A DNA stretch of 64,000 nucleotides from Dryobates pubescens (taxonomy: Eukaryota; Chordata; Aves; Piciformes; Picidae). The translations under genes and the position numbers were made by a program. The stretch lies in contig NC_071621.1 of assembly GCF_014839835.1 (NCBI RefSeq), positions 17,571,402-17,635,401 on the forward strand, written 5' to 3'. The notes below the pieces were generated by a model, which saw only the letters and a list, made by a program, of their open reading frames with translations, did not search any database and had not been told where the DNA came from. This document shows positions 11,160 through 22,165 of this stretch, in pieces (the stretch's first letter is position 1; the number at the start of each line of letters is the position of its first letter).

Positions 11160-12170
11160 CCTTCACAGCGCTGGCATCGCTCTGGGGAGGGGCAAGGGAG
11201 GGCGGGGGGGGAGGGGAGGGGGAGGGGCTACAGGGGGAGGGGCCTGGGGTATCCCGGGGGGGGTGGGGATAGCGAAGGGGAGGGGGGAGGGGGCTTGGAG
11301 GACTGGAGGGGGGAAATTGGGAGGACTGGGAAGTGATGCTGGGAGGAGCCGAAAGGAGGACTGGGAGGGGGCGCTGGGGGCAATGGAGAGGGTTGGGATA
11401 GCGAGGGGGGGAACTGGGAGGGCTGGGAAGTGATACTGGGAAGACCTGGGGAGCCGGGGGGGAGTCCAAATGAGGACTGCGAGGACAGGGAAAGGAGGAG
11501 GCCCTGAGGGGGGGTTGTGAGAAAGGAGAACCGGGAGGTGGGGTTGGGAAGACTGGAAGGACTGGAAGGACTGGGAGTGGGAGGGGGTGGAACTGGGAGC
11601 ACTGGGGAGGGCGGGAGGATGGGGAGAGAGGGGCAGGAGCACTGGGAGGTGGTACTGGGAGCACTGGGAGGTGGTACTGGGAGCACTGGGGGGGGGATGG
11701 GGGGTGGCAGGAGGAGCACTGGGAGATGGTACTGGGAGCACTGGGGGTGGGAGGGGGATGGAGCTGGGAGCACTGGGAAGGTGGAGCTATGGGAACTGGG
11801 AGAGCCCAGAGCCAGGCTGGGCAGAGTGAAGGGGGACTGGGAGCTGAGGAGTGGGCTCTGAGGAGACATACTGGGAGAAGAGGGGGGGGGGAGGACTGGG
11901 GTAGGAGAACTGGGAGCTGAGGAACCAAACTGGGGGAACTGGGAGCTGGCAGAGCTGGACTGGGGGAACTGGGAGGACTGGGCTGGCAGAGCTGGGCAGG
12001 GGGAACTGGGGAGGACTGGGCTGGGGGCCAAAGAATGGAGCTGGGAGAACTGGAAGGACTGGGGAGGGCTGGGGAAACTGGAAGAGCAGAGCTGGGGAAT
12101 GAAGAAAACAGGGCTGGGGGAACTGGGGGCTGGAGAAGAGAGGGGCTGGGAAGTGCCTGGGGGAGGGGCC
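11160..12170. repeat. Minisatellite (ACTGGGAGCACTGGGAGGTGG type) upstream of STARD10
   Basis: Diverged units of about 20-24 bp based on actgggaggactggg, purine- and G-rich on the plus strand. Pro/Ser-rich minus-strand ORFs across it are artefacts. Confidence 0.85.
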
Positions 12171-12224
12171 CTGGGGGGGTTGTTTTCAGCGGCTGGAGAG
12201 GAGCCAGGGGGTGCCCAGGGTGGG

Positions 12225-12640
12225 CAAGGAGGGCAGCAGCAGCCCTGGGCTGGAGCAGCAATGGTGTGGGCAGCAGGAGCAGGGCAGGGATTGTGCCCCT
12301 GAGCTGGGCACTGGGGAGCCCACAGCTGCAAGCCTGGGGGCAGGGCTGGGCTCTCCCTGCCAGGAGGACCTTGAGGGCTGGGGCAGGGCCAGAGCAGGGC
12401 AAGGAAGCTGGGGAGGGGTCTGGGGAAGGAGGAGAAGGCTGTGGAGAAGTTGTGAGGAGCAGCTGAGGGAGCTGGGGGGGTTGAGGCTGCAGCAGAGGAG
12501 GCTGAGGGGAGACCTTGTGGCTCTCTGCAGCTCCCTGAGAGCAGCTTGCAGCCAGCTGGGGCTCAAGGGCTGCTCCTGAGGGCTGGGCCAAGAGGAGATG
12601 GCCTCAGGTTGTGGCAGGTGAGGTTGAGCTTGGCCCTGAG
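12225..12640 (+). mobile_element. CR1 LINE, 3' fragment
   Basis: Matches the conserved CR1 3' region, with landmarks agcaaggaagctggggaggg-like, gctgagggagctgggg and gaggctgaggggagacc. It is truncated and GC-shifted relative to typical CR1. The same segment recurs at least ten times in the window, in both orientations. Confidence 0.85.
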
Positions 12641-12659
12641 GGTTGCCCCTCTGTGCGCC

Positions 12660-13100
12660 CCTGCCCCGCAGGCAGCTCCCCCCCGGCCGCTGGCAGCCTT
12701 TGCATCCCGCACCCCGCACCCCGCGCCGCACCAGCCGCGGGACCAAGATGGCGGCGCCGGCAGCCTGTCATAGGCGCGCAAGGGCTGCTGGGAGTCGCAG
12801 TCCTCGCCCCGCCTACAGGCAGCGTTCCTGCTGAAGCTGTGAACTACAGCCCCCAGGGGATCCCCTGAGACACAACCCCCGGCTGGCGCGGAGACGTGGC
12901 ACGCTCTGCCGTGGCGTGACGGGAAGGGGCGGTGGCAACGCGGCAGCGTGGGAGCCGCGGGTTCGAGACCCGGGTGGGGCTGGCTGGGGTGCAGCAGCAG
13001 GGAATGGGTTGGGACGGAGGCCAAGCTGCAACCAGCACCGACCCAGCACCACCACCCCATGGCCCTCTGCACCACAGCTTCCCAATCCCTCCAGCCTGCC
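12660..13100. promoter_or_regulatory. CpG-rich promoter-like segment, arm A of an inverted duplication
   Basis: Contains a YY1-type AAGATGGCGGC (12747 region), gggctgctgggagtcgcagt related to the ZNF143 site, ATGCAAA-like gcctttgcatcc, and dense CpG. Its reverse complement is found at 14740-15175 with high similarity over about 430 bp. It lies 1.7 kb upstream of STARD10, so it could serve that gene, but no exon or donor links them. Confidence 0.6.
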
Positions 13101-13260
13101 TACACCCTTGCTGCCATGCCCACCCCTGCCCTGCTCCTGCTGCCCACACCATTGCTGCTCCAGGCTGCTGCTGCCCTCCTTGACCACCTGGGCACCCCCC
13201 TGGCTCCTCTCCAGCTGCTGCCACCAAGCCCCCCAGGACCTTTCCTCCCCCCCAGACACT
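13060..13260 (-). mobile_element. CR1 LINE 3' fragment, antisense
   Basis: Reads as the reverse complement of the CR1 at 12.18-12.30 kb, including caccattgctgctccag and gcacccccctggctcctctc. It overlaps the outer end of arm A. Confidence 0.75.
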
Positions 13261-13554
13261 TCCCAGCCCTTCTGCTCCCAGCCTGGAGCCTCCCTGTGCC
13301 CCAGGGTCAGGTCCCAGCCCTTGCCCTTGGTGCCCTCATCCCATTGCCCTCCCCCATGGCTCCAGACCCCTCTGGAGCTCCCTCCTGCCCCTCCAGCAGC
13401 TCAGCTCCCACCCAGCTTGATGCCACCTGGCACCCTGGAGGCAGCAGGACTCCAGCAGTTGGCATTGGCCAGGGTCAGGGACTGCTGAGAGCCCTCCAGG
13501 GGTTGGGCCCTTGGGGTGGCTTTGGAGGTCCTCAGCAACCCCCTGGCTCACTAC

Positions 13555-13770
13555 TGGGGGATGGTTTGGAGCTCCAGGAGGGAGCCACAGGGCAGAGGGA
13601 AGGGAGAACTTCTTCAGCAGGAGGCTGGGGAGAGCCTGGCCCAGGGTGCTCAGGGAGGTGGGAGATGCCACCCCAGGTGTCTGGGGCTCCTGGTGCTGTC
13701 CCTGCTAGCTGCAGGGGTCGGAGTAGCTCTTTGCAGCTCCCTTCCCACCCAAACCCTTCTGTGATCTCAG
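13555..13770 (+). mobile_element. CR1 LINE 3' terminus
   Basis: Landmarks are gatggtttggagctccagga, gagaacttcttcag and cagggaggtgggag. The end cccaaacccttctgtgatct resembles the (ATTCTATG) tail typical of CR1. Confidence 0.8.
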
Positions 13771-14420
13771 GACCTCAGGCATGGATCAAGCTGGAGCTGC
13801 CCAGGGGTCGGTGTGCCCTGGGTGAAGCTTCCACAGCTCCATCCCCAGGAGCTGGCAGCCACCAGCAGCCTCCCAGTCACTGTTGTGGCTGAGGAGGGCT
13901 TTGCCAGGTCCCTCTGCAGCTGCACAGCCATGGAGTAGCCTCCAGGTGATGCCTGGAGGACATGGAGGACTTCAGAGGTGGTCAGGGGTGGAAGTGTGGA
14001 GCAGACCCTGCAGGCTCTGGGCCCCAGGAGATGGCTTCTGCCCATACTTCAGAGGCTCTCCACACATCCCCTGAGGCCCAAAGTCCAGACTTGAAGCTCC
14101 CCCCCAGGAGGTGCATCTGGAGCAGGTATGGAGCAACCTCAACCTCCTGAGCCCTGCCATGCTGTGGGCACGGTGCTGACTCCCTGCTGGAAGGGTTCCA
14201 AGCCCCAGCAGAGCCATCAGGAGATCTTTTCCCTTCCAGGTTCTTTGTGGAACCTCTTACCTGGAGCTGCTGTGAAAGAGCTGCAGAAGACCCCAGCCTG
14301 GGGGTGGGGGTGGGGGAGGGAAGGGACCTCTGGAGCCCACCCCAGGCCAACCCTCCCCTGGCAGAGCAGGGCACCCACAGCAGCTTGGCACGTGAGATGC
14401 CCTCAACATGGGAGCTCTGC
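13771..14420. other. Spacer between inverted arms, no gene seen
   Basis: Moderate-complexity sequence with no recognised exon or repeat family. Confidence 0.4.
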
Positions 14421-14424
14421 TGGG

Positions 14425-14830
14425 GGAACATGGAGCAGAGTGTGGGCAGCAGCAGGGGCAGGGAGGTTCTGCTGCCCCTCTGCTCTGCCCTGGGGAGGCC
14501 ACAGCTGCAGGGTTGGGGGGCAAGAGCCTGGGGCTGGCATCTGCTGAGGGGTGCCCAGGGGCAAGGGGCAGGCAGGAGGTGCCAGCAGGAGCAACTTGTT
14601 TGGGGTGAGGCTGCTGGAGAGGCCTGGAGCAGGCTGCTCAGAGAGGTTGAGCTTGGCCCTAAGGAGCAATTGGTGCCCCTTGAGGGGTGCCCAGGCCTGT
14701 GGCAGGCTGCCCAGGGCAGTGGTGGAGTCCCCATGGCTGGAGGGGTCTCCAAGGCCTGGAGCTGTGGTGCTGAGGGCCGTGGGGTGGTGGTGCTGGGGCA
14801 GGGCTGGTTGCAGTACGGCCCTGGAGGTCG
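14425..14830 (+). mobile_element. CR1 LINE 3' fragments (composite)
   Basis: gagtgtgggcagcagcaggg and ctctgctctgccctggggag match the CR1 region around GTGGGCAGCA and CTCTGCCCTGGTGAGG. The right part (ggttgagcttggccc, ggctgcccagggcagtggtg) is a second piece that continues into arm B. Confidence 0.82.
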
Positions 14831-15460
14831 TCTCCATCTCAACCCATGCTGCTGCTGCGCGCTCCCGGGTGCGCGCCCCCGCGGCCAGTGCCTCCCGGGT
14901 CTCGACCGCGCGGCTCTGACGCTGCAGCGCTGCCACCGGCCCTTCCCGGCATGCCACGGGCGAGCGTGCCTGCGTCACGGCGCCCCCAGGGGGTTGTAGT
15001 TCTCGGCGCGAGGAGCGACGCGCTGGGGCAGCAGAGCCAGGACTACAACTCCCAGCAGCCGTTGCGCGTCGAGGCTGTGTCAGGCGCCCGGCAGCCGGCG
15101 CCGCCATCTTGATTCTCCGGGGTGGGAGGGGGGTGATGCAAACACTGCCAGCGGCCTAGCGCCGGGAGCCACAGGACGCTGCTGGCTCTCCTGGTGTCCC
15201 TGCCGCCGCCACCGGGGCTGACGCCGCTCCTCCGGGCTCGGCCGCGGCTGGCACCGGCACGGCCTCCTTACGGGACCTTAGGCGGGGCCCGCGCTGCTCT
15301 GGGCGGCGGCCGCCAGAGGGCGCCGTGAGGCTGAGCCGCAGCCAACCCTCCGCGGGGGGCTGCCGTGGGGGGCGTGGCTTCGCCGGGGGCGGCCGCGGGG
15401 TCCTAGAGGGAGTCCTCCGCGAATGAGGCTCGGCCCGGGGGCGCCATCAGCACCCCCCAG
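14740..15460. promoter_or_regulatory. CpG island, arm B of the inverted duplication
   Basis: 14740-15175 is an inverted copy of 12660-13100. It carries a near-perfect ZNF143-type actacaactcccagcag at about 15051 and a second ttgtagtt site at about 14993. The YY1-type motif is on the minus strand (gccgccatcttg, about 15104). Arm B runs on into more CpG-rich DNA to 15460 that arm A lacks. Transcription direction and target gene are unknown. Confidence 0.6.
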
Positions 15461-15479
15461 GGCCCTCGGTGCCAGCAGC

Positions 15480-15770
15480 CTTGCCTGGGGTCGTTGTGCC
15501 CCGAGGGCAGGGTTTGGCACTTAGCCTCGTTGGAGCTCATCCGGGATCCAACCTCTCCCAAGTTCCTCTGCAGAACCTCTCTGCCCCTGGTACAGACCAA
15601 GGCTGGCACCAGCTTGGTGCCACCTTGCTGCTGGCACCAGCTTGGTGCCACCTTGCTGCTGGCACAGCTCTGGGGCTTCATCGAGGTGACAGAATCGGTG
15701 CCGACACTGAGCTCTGAAGAGCACCTCTGGTGCCAGCCTGCCAACACTGAGCCCTGAGAGGGCCCTTGGG
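15480..15770. mobile_element. Avian interspersed repeat relic, family uncertain
   Basis: The order of phrases (gggtttggcacttagcctcg, gatccaacctctcccaag, cttggtgccacc, actgagccctgagag) follows a common dispersed bird repeat that I know only by its consensus wording. It contains two 30-bp tandem copies of cttggtgccaccttgctgct. Confidence 0.45.
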
Positions 15771-15814
15771 TTGGAGAAGAGCTTGAGGCTCCTCCAGGTC
15801 CAAGGAGGGATCCC

Positions 15815-16780
15815 AGAGGACCACAGAATCCTTTGGGTTGGAGATCTTGAAGCTCCTCCAGGCCAAGGAGGGTTCCCTTGGGTTGGAGTAGACCTGGCAG
15901 CTCCTCCAGGTGCTCAGGGTCTCATCCAGCCTGGCTTTGGGCACCTCCAGATTTGGAGCCTTCATAGATCCACCGCCTGGGCTGGGGTGGAAGTGACCTC
16001 CAAGAGCATCAATGGTTGGACCTGATGAGCTTTGAGGTCTTCTCCAACCAAAGCACTTCCATGGGGGCTGGAGAAGCCCAGACTGAGTTGGCCTGGGAGG
16101 GGCTTCCAAGAGCATCCAGCTCCAAGCCCAGTTCCAAGCAGGGTGCTCAGGGCCTCATCCAGACTGGCCTTGGGCACCTCCAGGGTTGGAGCCTTCATGG
16201 AGCCACAGACTGGGTTGGGAGGCACCTTCAAGAGCATCCAGCTCCAAGCCCCTGCCATAGGCAGGGACACCTCCTGCTGGCCCAGGCTGCTCAAGGTCTC
16301 ATCCAGCCTGGCCCTGAGCACCTCCAGGGAGAGGCTGATGGAGCTTGGAGAGCCCAAGAGGAAGATCCCAGAATCCTAATCTGGATTGGGTTGGGAGGGT
16401 CCTCCAAGAGCACCCAGCTCCAAGCCCCTCCATGGGCAAGGACACCTCCTGCTGGAGCAGGGTGCTCCAGGTCCCATCCAGCCTGGCTTTGGACACCTCC
16501 AGGCTTGGAGATTCACAGCCTGGGTTGGAAGGGACCTCCCAGAGTATCAATGGTTGGACCTGATGAGCTTTGAGGTCTTCTCCAACCAAAGCACTTCCAT
16601 GGGGGCTGGGAAAGCCCAGATTGGGTTGGCCTGGGAAGGACCTCCAAGAGCATCCAGCTCCAAGCCCCTGCCATGGGCAGGGACACCTCCTGCTGGAGCA
16701 GGGTGCTCCGGGTCCCATCCAGCCTGGGACACCTCCAGGTTTGGAGCCTTCACCATCAGGAAGCTGCCTTGGCCAAGCTC
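15815..16780. mobile_element. Cluster of CR1 3' ends in both orientations with an internal duplication
   Basis: Antisense pieces (tgggttggaagggacctc, ccatgggcagggacacctcc, catccagcctggc) alternate with a sense terminus (tggttggacctgatgagct, gaggtcttctccaacc). A block of about 120 bp starting tcaatggttggacctgatga occurs at 16008 and again at 16547, so about 540 bp were tandemly duplicated. Confidence 0.8.
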
Positions 16781-17280
16781 CCCTGGCACTTGGGCACCAG
16801 TGCCCAGGGCAGCCAATGCCAGCTGCAGTCAGGGGGCCCTGGAGGAGGCAGCAAGGAAGGGGCAGCCCTGAGCAGGGTGGCAGCAGCAGGGGGAGAGAGG
16901 GTTGGGTGCAGATCTCCAAAGGGTTTGAAGGCTTGCAAAAGGTCCAAGCCAACCTTCTGTTGAGTGGGGGAGGGGCTGGAGGGGCTGGGGGGGCTGGGGG
17001 CAGAGAGGAGGAGGAGGCTTCACTGGAGACCAGGAATTGGAGTTCCCTAGGCTGGGGGAGCAGGAGGAGGGAGGGAGCAGCATCCAGTGGGAGCAGGAGA
17101 TCCTAGCTGGAGCCTCAAGGAGCTGCCTTCAGGTCCTCCTCAGGGCATCTGCAAGCAGAGGGTCCCCAAAGCCCAGCCCCAGAACCTGGGGGTGTGTCGG
17201 AAGGGACCCCTGGAGCTCCCCCAGGCCATCTCCTCTGCTCCTGCAGGGCCCCCCAGGGCCACACTGACCCTGCCCAGCAA
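16781..17280. other. Intergenic, no feature recognised
   Basis: G-rich, moderately unique sequence between the CR1 cluster and the purine array. Confidence 0.4.
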
Positions 17281-19390
17281 CATGGGGGAAGGAAAGGGAT
17301 GGAGAGGGGAAGGGATGGAGGAGGGAAGGGATGGAGGGGGAAGGGATGGAGAGGGAAAGGGAAGTGAGGAGAAAGAGATGGAAGGGAAAGGGATGGAGGG
17401 GAAAGGGATGGAGAGGGAGAGGGAAGTGAGGAGAAAGAGATGGAGGGGAAAGGGGTAGAGGGGAAAGGGATGGAAGGGAAAGAGGATTTAGGGGGAAAAG
17501 GGATGGAGGGGGAAGGGATGGAGGGGAAAGGGATGGAGGGGAAAGGGATGGAGGGGAAAGGGATGGAGGGGAAGGGATGGAGGGGGAAGGGATGGAGGGG
17601 GAAGGGATGGAGGAGGGAAGGGATGGAGGGGAAAGGGATGGGGTGGGGAAAGGGATGTAGGGAGATGGACTTAGGGGGAAAGGGATGGAGGGGAAAGGGT
17701 TGGAAGGGAAAGGGATGTAGGGGAAAAGGATGTAAGGGAAAGGGATTGAGGGGTAAAAGGATTGAGGGGAAAGGGACTGAGGGGAAGAGGGATTGAGGGG
17801 GACAGGGATTGAGGGGAACAGGGATTGAGGGGAAAGGGATTGAGGGGAAAGGGATTGAGGGGAAGAGTGATTTAGGAAAAAGTGATTTGAGGGGAAAAGG
17901 ATTTAGGGAGAAAGGGTTTAAAGCAAAAGGAATTTAAAGGAGAAGATAATTTAAGGAAGAAAAATGAATTTAAGGGAAAATGGATTTAAGGAAATAATAA
18001 AGGAGAAGATAATTTAAGGAAGAAAAATGAATTTAAGGGAAAATGGATTTAAGGAAATAATAAAGAGGTTTGGGGAGAAAGGAATCTAAGGGAAAAGGAA
18101 TTTAAGGAAAAAGGAATTTAAGGAAGAAGGAATTTAAGAGGAAAAAAGGATTTAAGGAGAAAAGGAATCTAAGGGAAAAGGAATGTAAGGAAAAATTAAG
18201 AGGGGAAAAGAATTTAAGGAAAAAATAATTGAAGGGGGAAAGGAATTGAAGGAAAAATAAGGAAGAAAATAATTCAAGGAGCAAAGGAATTTAAGGAAGA
18301 AATTAAGGGATAAAAAATGATTTATGGGGGAAAAAAGAATTGAAGGGAAAGTGGATTTAAGGGAAGTGGAATTTAAGGGGGGAAATAGGAATTTAAGGGG
18401 AAAGGAAGTAAGGGGGAAAGGAATTAAGGAAAAGGAATTAAGGAACAAAGGAATGAAGGAACAAAGGGATTAAGGAACAAAGATTTTAAAGGAAAATATA
18501 ATTTAAAGGGAAATTAATTTAAGCAAAATTTGATTTAATGGATTTAAGGGAAAAGGATTCTAAGGAGGAATAATTTAAGGGGGGAGAAGGAATGTCAGGA
18601 GGAAAGGGATTTAAGGGGAAAGGGTTTAAGGGAAAGGATATTTAAGGGAAAAGAGGTTTAAGGGGAAAGGGTTTAAGGAAAAATGGACTTGAGGGGAAAA
18701 AAGGAGTTTGAGGGAAAAGAAATATAAGGAAAGATAAAGGGGGGAAAGGAATTTAGGGGGGAAAAAGGGTTTAAGGGTAAAGGATTTAAGAGAAAAGGAA
18801 TTAAGGGGGAAAAGGAACCAGGGGGAAAAGGAACTAAGGCAAAAAGGAATTTAAGGGGAAAAGGATTTAAGGAAAATAGAATTTAAGGGGAAAAAGGAAT
18901 TTAAGGGGAAAAGGATTTAAGTGTAAAGGATTTAAGAGAAAAGGATTTAAGGGGAAAAAGGAACCGGGGGAGAAAGGAACTAAGGCAAAAAGGAATTTAA
19001 GGGGAAAAGGATTTAAGGAAAAAAAAACTTTAAGGAGGGGGGAAATGGAATTTAAGGGAGAAAGATTTGAGGGGGGGAAAAGGGATTTAAGGGAAAAGGA
19101 ATTAAGGAGAAAAGGATTTAAGGGGAAAGGAATTGAGGCAAAAAAAGGAGTTTAAGGGGGAAAGGATTTTAAGGAGAAAAATAAGGAGGGGGGGAAAGGG
19201 AATTTAAGGGAGAAGGATTAAAGGAGGAAAGGACTTAAGGGGGGGGGGAAAGAGTTTAAGGGGAAAGGACCTTAAGGAAAAACAAATTAAGGGGAAAAAA
19301 AGGAATTTAAGGAAGAAGGATTTAAGGTTCAAAACAAAAAGGATCTAAGGGAATTTTACAGGAAGAGGACTTTAAAGGCAAAGTGGAGCA
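17281..19390. repeat. 2.1-kb purine-rich array upstream of the 19.4-kb CpG segment
   Basis: The left third is GGAAAGGGATGGAGGG-type. From about 17880 it becomes AT-richer, built on aaggaatttaaggggaaaag units of about 18-20 bp. The plus strand is almost free of C throughout. It is the most AT-rich stretch of the window and abuts the CpG segment directly. Confidence 0.93.
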
Positions 19391-19770
19391 GAGGTGCGGG
19401 ACAGGGCGCAGGGCGGGCAGGAGGCAGAGCCCGGTTCAGCCCAGCTCGGCCTGGGAGCGGCTTGCGAAGCGCTGAGTCAACAAAGCGCGGTCCTGGGATT
19501 GGGGATGGCAGCGCCGGGACAGGGAGAGGGAGAGGGACGGAGCCCTCCTCGGCCGCCGCCGCTGTCCCCTCGGGGCAGGGACCGCAGCAGGCTGGGCTGG
19601 GATCGGCTCCAGCAGCTCCGAGTGCAGCCCAAGCGCCACCTCCCGCGGTCCCGGGGCTGGGCAGGACGAAGTTGGTGAGGTCCCGGCGGCGGAGGGGACC
19701 TCCTGCGGTGGAGGGGACCTCCTGCGGCCGCTGCGCCGGGAGCCGGCACCGGGACCCGACGGGAAGGGTG
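19390..19770 (+). promoter_or_regulatory. SLCO2B1: CpG-rich segment, candidate SLCO2B1 promoter and noncoding first exon
   Basis: Non-repetitive, CpG-dense sequence with an AP-1/MARE-like gctgagtcaac (19471) and a GTGAGT donor after position 19767. The next suitable acceptor in front of the SLCO2B1 ATG ends at 23188, so a spliced 5'UTR is plausible. This is inference from position and splice sites. Confidence 0.5.
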
Positions 19771-19934
19771 AGTAGGGCAGCGGCCCCGGGATGCGGTGGG
19801 GCTGAGACCCCTCGGGGAGGCTTCTGCTCGGCTCCAAAAGGCTTCTTAGGGCTCCGGAGTGGGGAGGAGACAGCTTCTGCTCGTCCGGTTGTGCAAGACT
19901 CCCTGGCTCCAGAGCTGCAGGTTCTCAGAAATGC

Positions 19935-20515
19935 CTCGGGAGCTTCAGATTCCCAGTAGGAGCTCAGGAGCTGTACGTTCCCAGCTCAGGAGCTGCAGAT
20001 TCCCAGCTGTGCCTCAGGAGCTGCAGGTTCCCTGAAGTACCTCGGGACCTGCAGATTCCCAGCAGGACCTACAGTTTCCCAGCAGGAGCTGCAGGTGACC
20101 AAAAGTGCCTCGGGAGCTGCAGGTTCCCAGCAGTGGCTCAGGAGTTGCAGGTTCCCTCTTCAGGAGTTGCAGGTTCCCTCTTCAGGAGCTGCAGGTTCCC
20201 AGCAGTAGCTCAGGAGCTGTAGATCCTCAGTTCAGGAGCTGCAGGTGCCCAGAAGTGCCTTAGGAGCTGCATGTTCCCAGCTCAGGAGTTGCAGGTTCCC
20301 TCTTCAGGAGTTGCAGGTTCCCTCTTCAGGAGCTGCAGGTTCCCAGCAGTAGCTCAGGAGCTGTAGATCCTCAGTTCAGGAGCTGCAGGTGCCCAGAAGT
20401 GCCTTAGGAGCTGCAGGTTCCCAGGTCAGGAGCTGCAGGTTCCCAGCTCAGGAGCTGTAGGTTCCCAGCTCAGGAGCTGCAGATTCCCAGTTCAGGAGCT
20501 GCAGGATCCCAGCAT
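19935..20515. repeat. Minisatellite (CAGGAGCTGCAGGTTCCCAG)
   Basis: About 25 diverged units of 20-28 bp based on caggagctgcaggttcccag, with a duplicated sub-block near 20150 and 20290. It lies in the putative 5'UTR intron of SLCO2B1. Confidence 0.88.
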
Positions 20516-20779
20516 GGAGCTGAGCCTCCTCTCCCCCAGACCCTGGTGGGATCTGAACCTCTCCTTCCCATGTGCCTCCTCCTGCTTGGCTGCAGAAGGT
20601 TTCTTGGTTCCTTCTGGGTCCTGCAACTGCTGGAGGGGGTTTGGAGCTGGGCTGGCTGCAGAGGATGTCCCAGGCCTGAGTGGCAGCTGTGGGACCAGCC
20701 TGGGACCCTTGGGACCCCTGAACCTGGGCAGGTAGAGGTGAGATGGAAGCTGGCAGAAGGAACCCAGCTGCCCATGGAC

Positions 20780-21310
20780 ACCTTGGGGCTGCCAGCAGGA
20801 GCAGGGCAGGGATTGTGCCCCTGGGCTGGGCACTGGGAAGCCCACAGCTGCAAGCCTGGGGGCAGGGTTGGGCACCTCAGTGCCAGGAGAACATTGAGGG
20901 CTGGGGCAGGGCCAGAGCAGGGCAAGGAAGCTGGGGAGGGGTCTGGAGAAGGAGGAGAAGGCTGTGGAGAAGTTGTGAGGAGCAGCTGAGGGAGCTGGGG
21001 GCGTTGAGGCTGCAGCAGAGGAGGCTGAGGGGAGACCTTGTGGCTCTCTGCAGCTCCCTGAGAGCAGCTTGCAGCCAGCTGGGGCTCAAGGGCTGCTCCT
21101 GAGGGCTGGGCCAAGAGGAGATGGCTTCAGGTTGTGGCAGGGGAGGTTGAGCTTGGCCCTGAGGAGCAATTGGTGCCCCTTGAGGGGTGCCCAGGCCTGT
21201 GGCAGGCTGCCCAGGGCAGTGGTGGAGTGCCCATGGCTGGAGGGGCTTGCCAAGCCCTGGAGCCGTGGTGCTGAGTGCCATGGGGTGGTGGTGCTGAGGC
21301 AGGGCTGGGG
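20780..21310 (+). mobile_element. CR1 LINE, 3' fragment (about 530 bp)
   Basis: One of the longest CR1 pieces. It runs from gcagggcagggattgtgccc through ggggagaccttgtggctctc and ggctgcccagggcagtggtg to gctgaggcagggctgg, colinear with 12225-12640 and extending further 3'. Confidence 0.87.
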
Positions 21311-22165
21311 GCCAACTCTTGGCCACGTTCAGAGCCAGCTCCTCTCCACCTGATCTTTTTGCTGGCTCAGGACCTTCTCCACTTCTCATGAGCTCCACTC
21401 TCAGTTCCTCCCAGCAGCAGCTCCCTGCAGGCAGCCTCTGCTCAGCCTCCCTGGGCTGACCTCACCCCCAGCCCCTACTCAGTCCTTCTCCCAACCCCCT
21501 CCCCCTGCCCGGGGCTGCAGGCACGTTGCTGCTGCAGGGCTTCAGCTGGGGGGCAGAGCAGAGCTGCCCCTGGCAGTGCCCTGGCAGCAGCTGGCAGGGA
21601 AGCCCTGGCCCCGGGGGCAGATCTTCCTCGGCAGCAGCTCCGCGGTGGTGGCCCGGAGCTGTCTGCAGGGGCAGAAGGCAGCTCGGGGAGGGGGCCGGGG
21701 GGGTAAGATTCTTCCAGATGTGAGGGTCGAGGAAGAGCAAACAACATCTGGAGGAAGGCTCCAGAGCTCCAGGGAGCTGCTGGGACTCTGAGTCAGGCCC
21801 TGAGGTTGCTGCTGCTCCTCCTCCTCCTGCAGCTGTTTCCTCCTCCAGGAGTTGGTTTTCCCCCCTCAGCAGAGTCCAGGCTGCATCCGCTGCTGGCTGC
21901 AGACCTTCTGCCTCCTTCCTGCCTCCCCTGCAGCTTCCTGCTGCAGCAGACGCCGTGGAGGAGTCTCAAAGCTCCTCAGCAAACCTCTCAGCTGCTGCTC
22001 AGCCTCCCTCTGGCCAGGAAAGGTCGGGAGGAGGAACAAAAAAAGCCCCCAGGAACCCCCCCCAGAGCCCAAACCCTCAACTTGGGATCTCCTCCTCCAC
22101 GCTTCCCTTGGCAGATGTTGGCCCAGAGCCTCCTGAGCCTCCCTAGCTGAGTACTCTCTAGTTCC
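21311..22165. other. No gene recognised
   Basis: Fairly unique sequence with short ORFs on both strands. No convincing exon, domain or repeat was identified. Confidence 0.4.

Noticed and set aside
12945-12985. tRNA-like B box (GGTTCGAGACC) suggesting a tRNA gene or SINE
   Set aside because: No A box or cloverleaf could be drawn upstream, and the inverted partner copy lacks one base of the motif.
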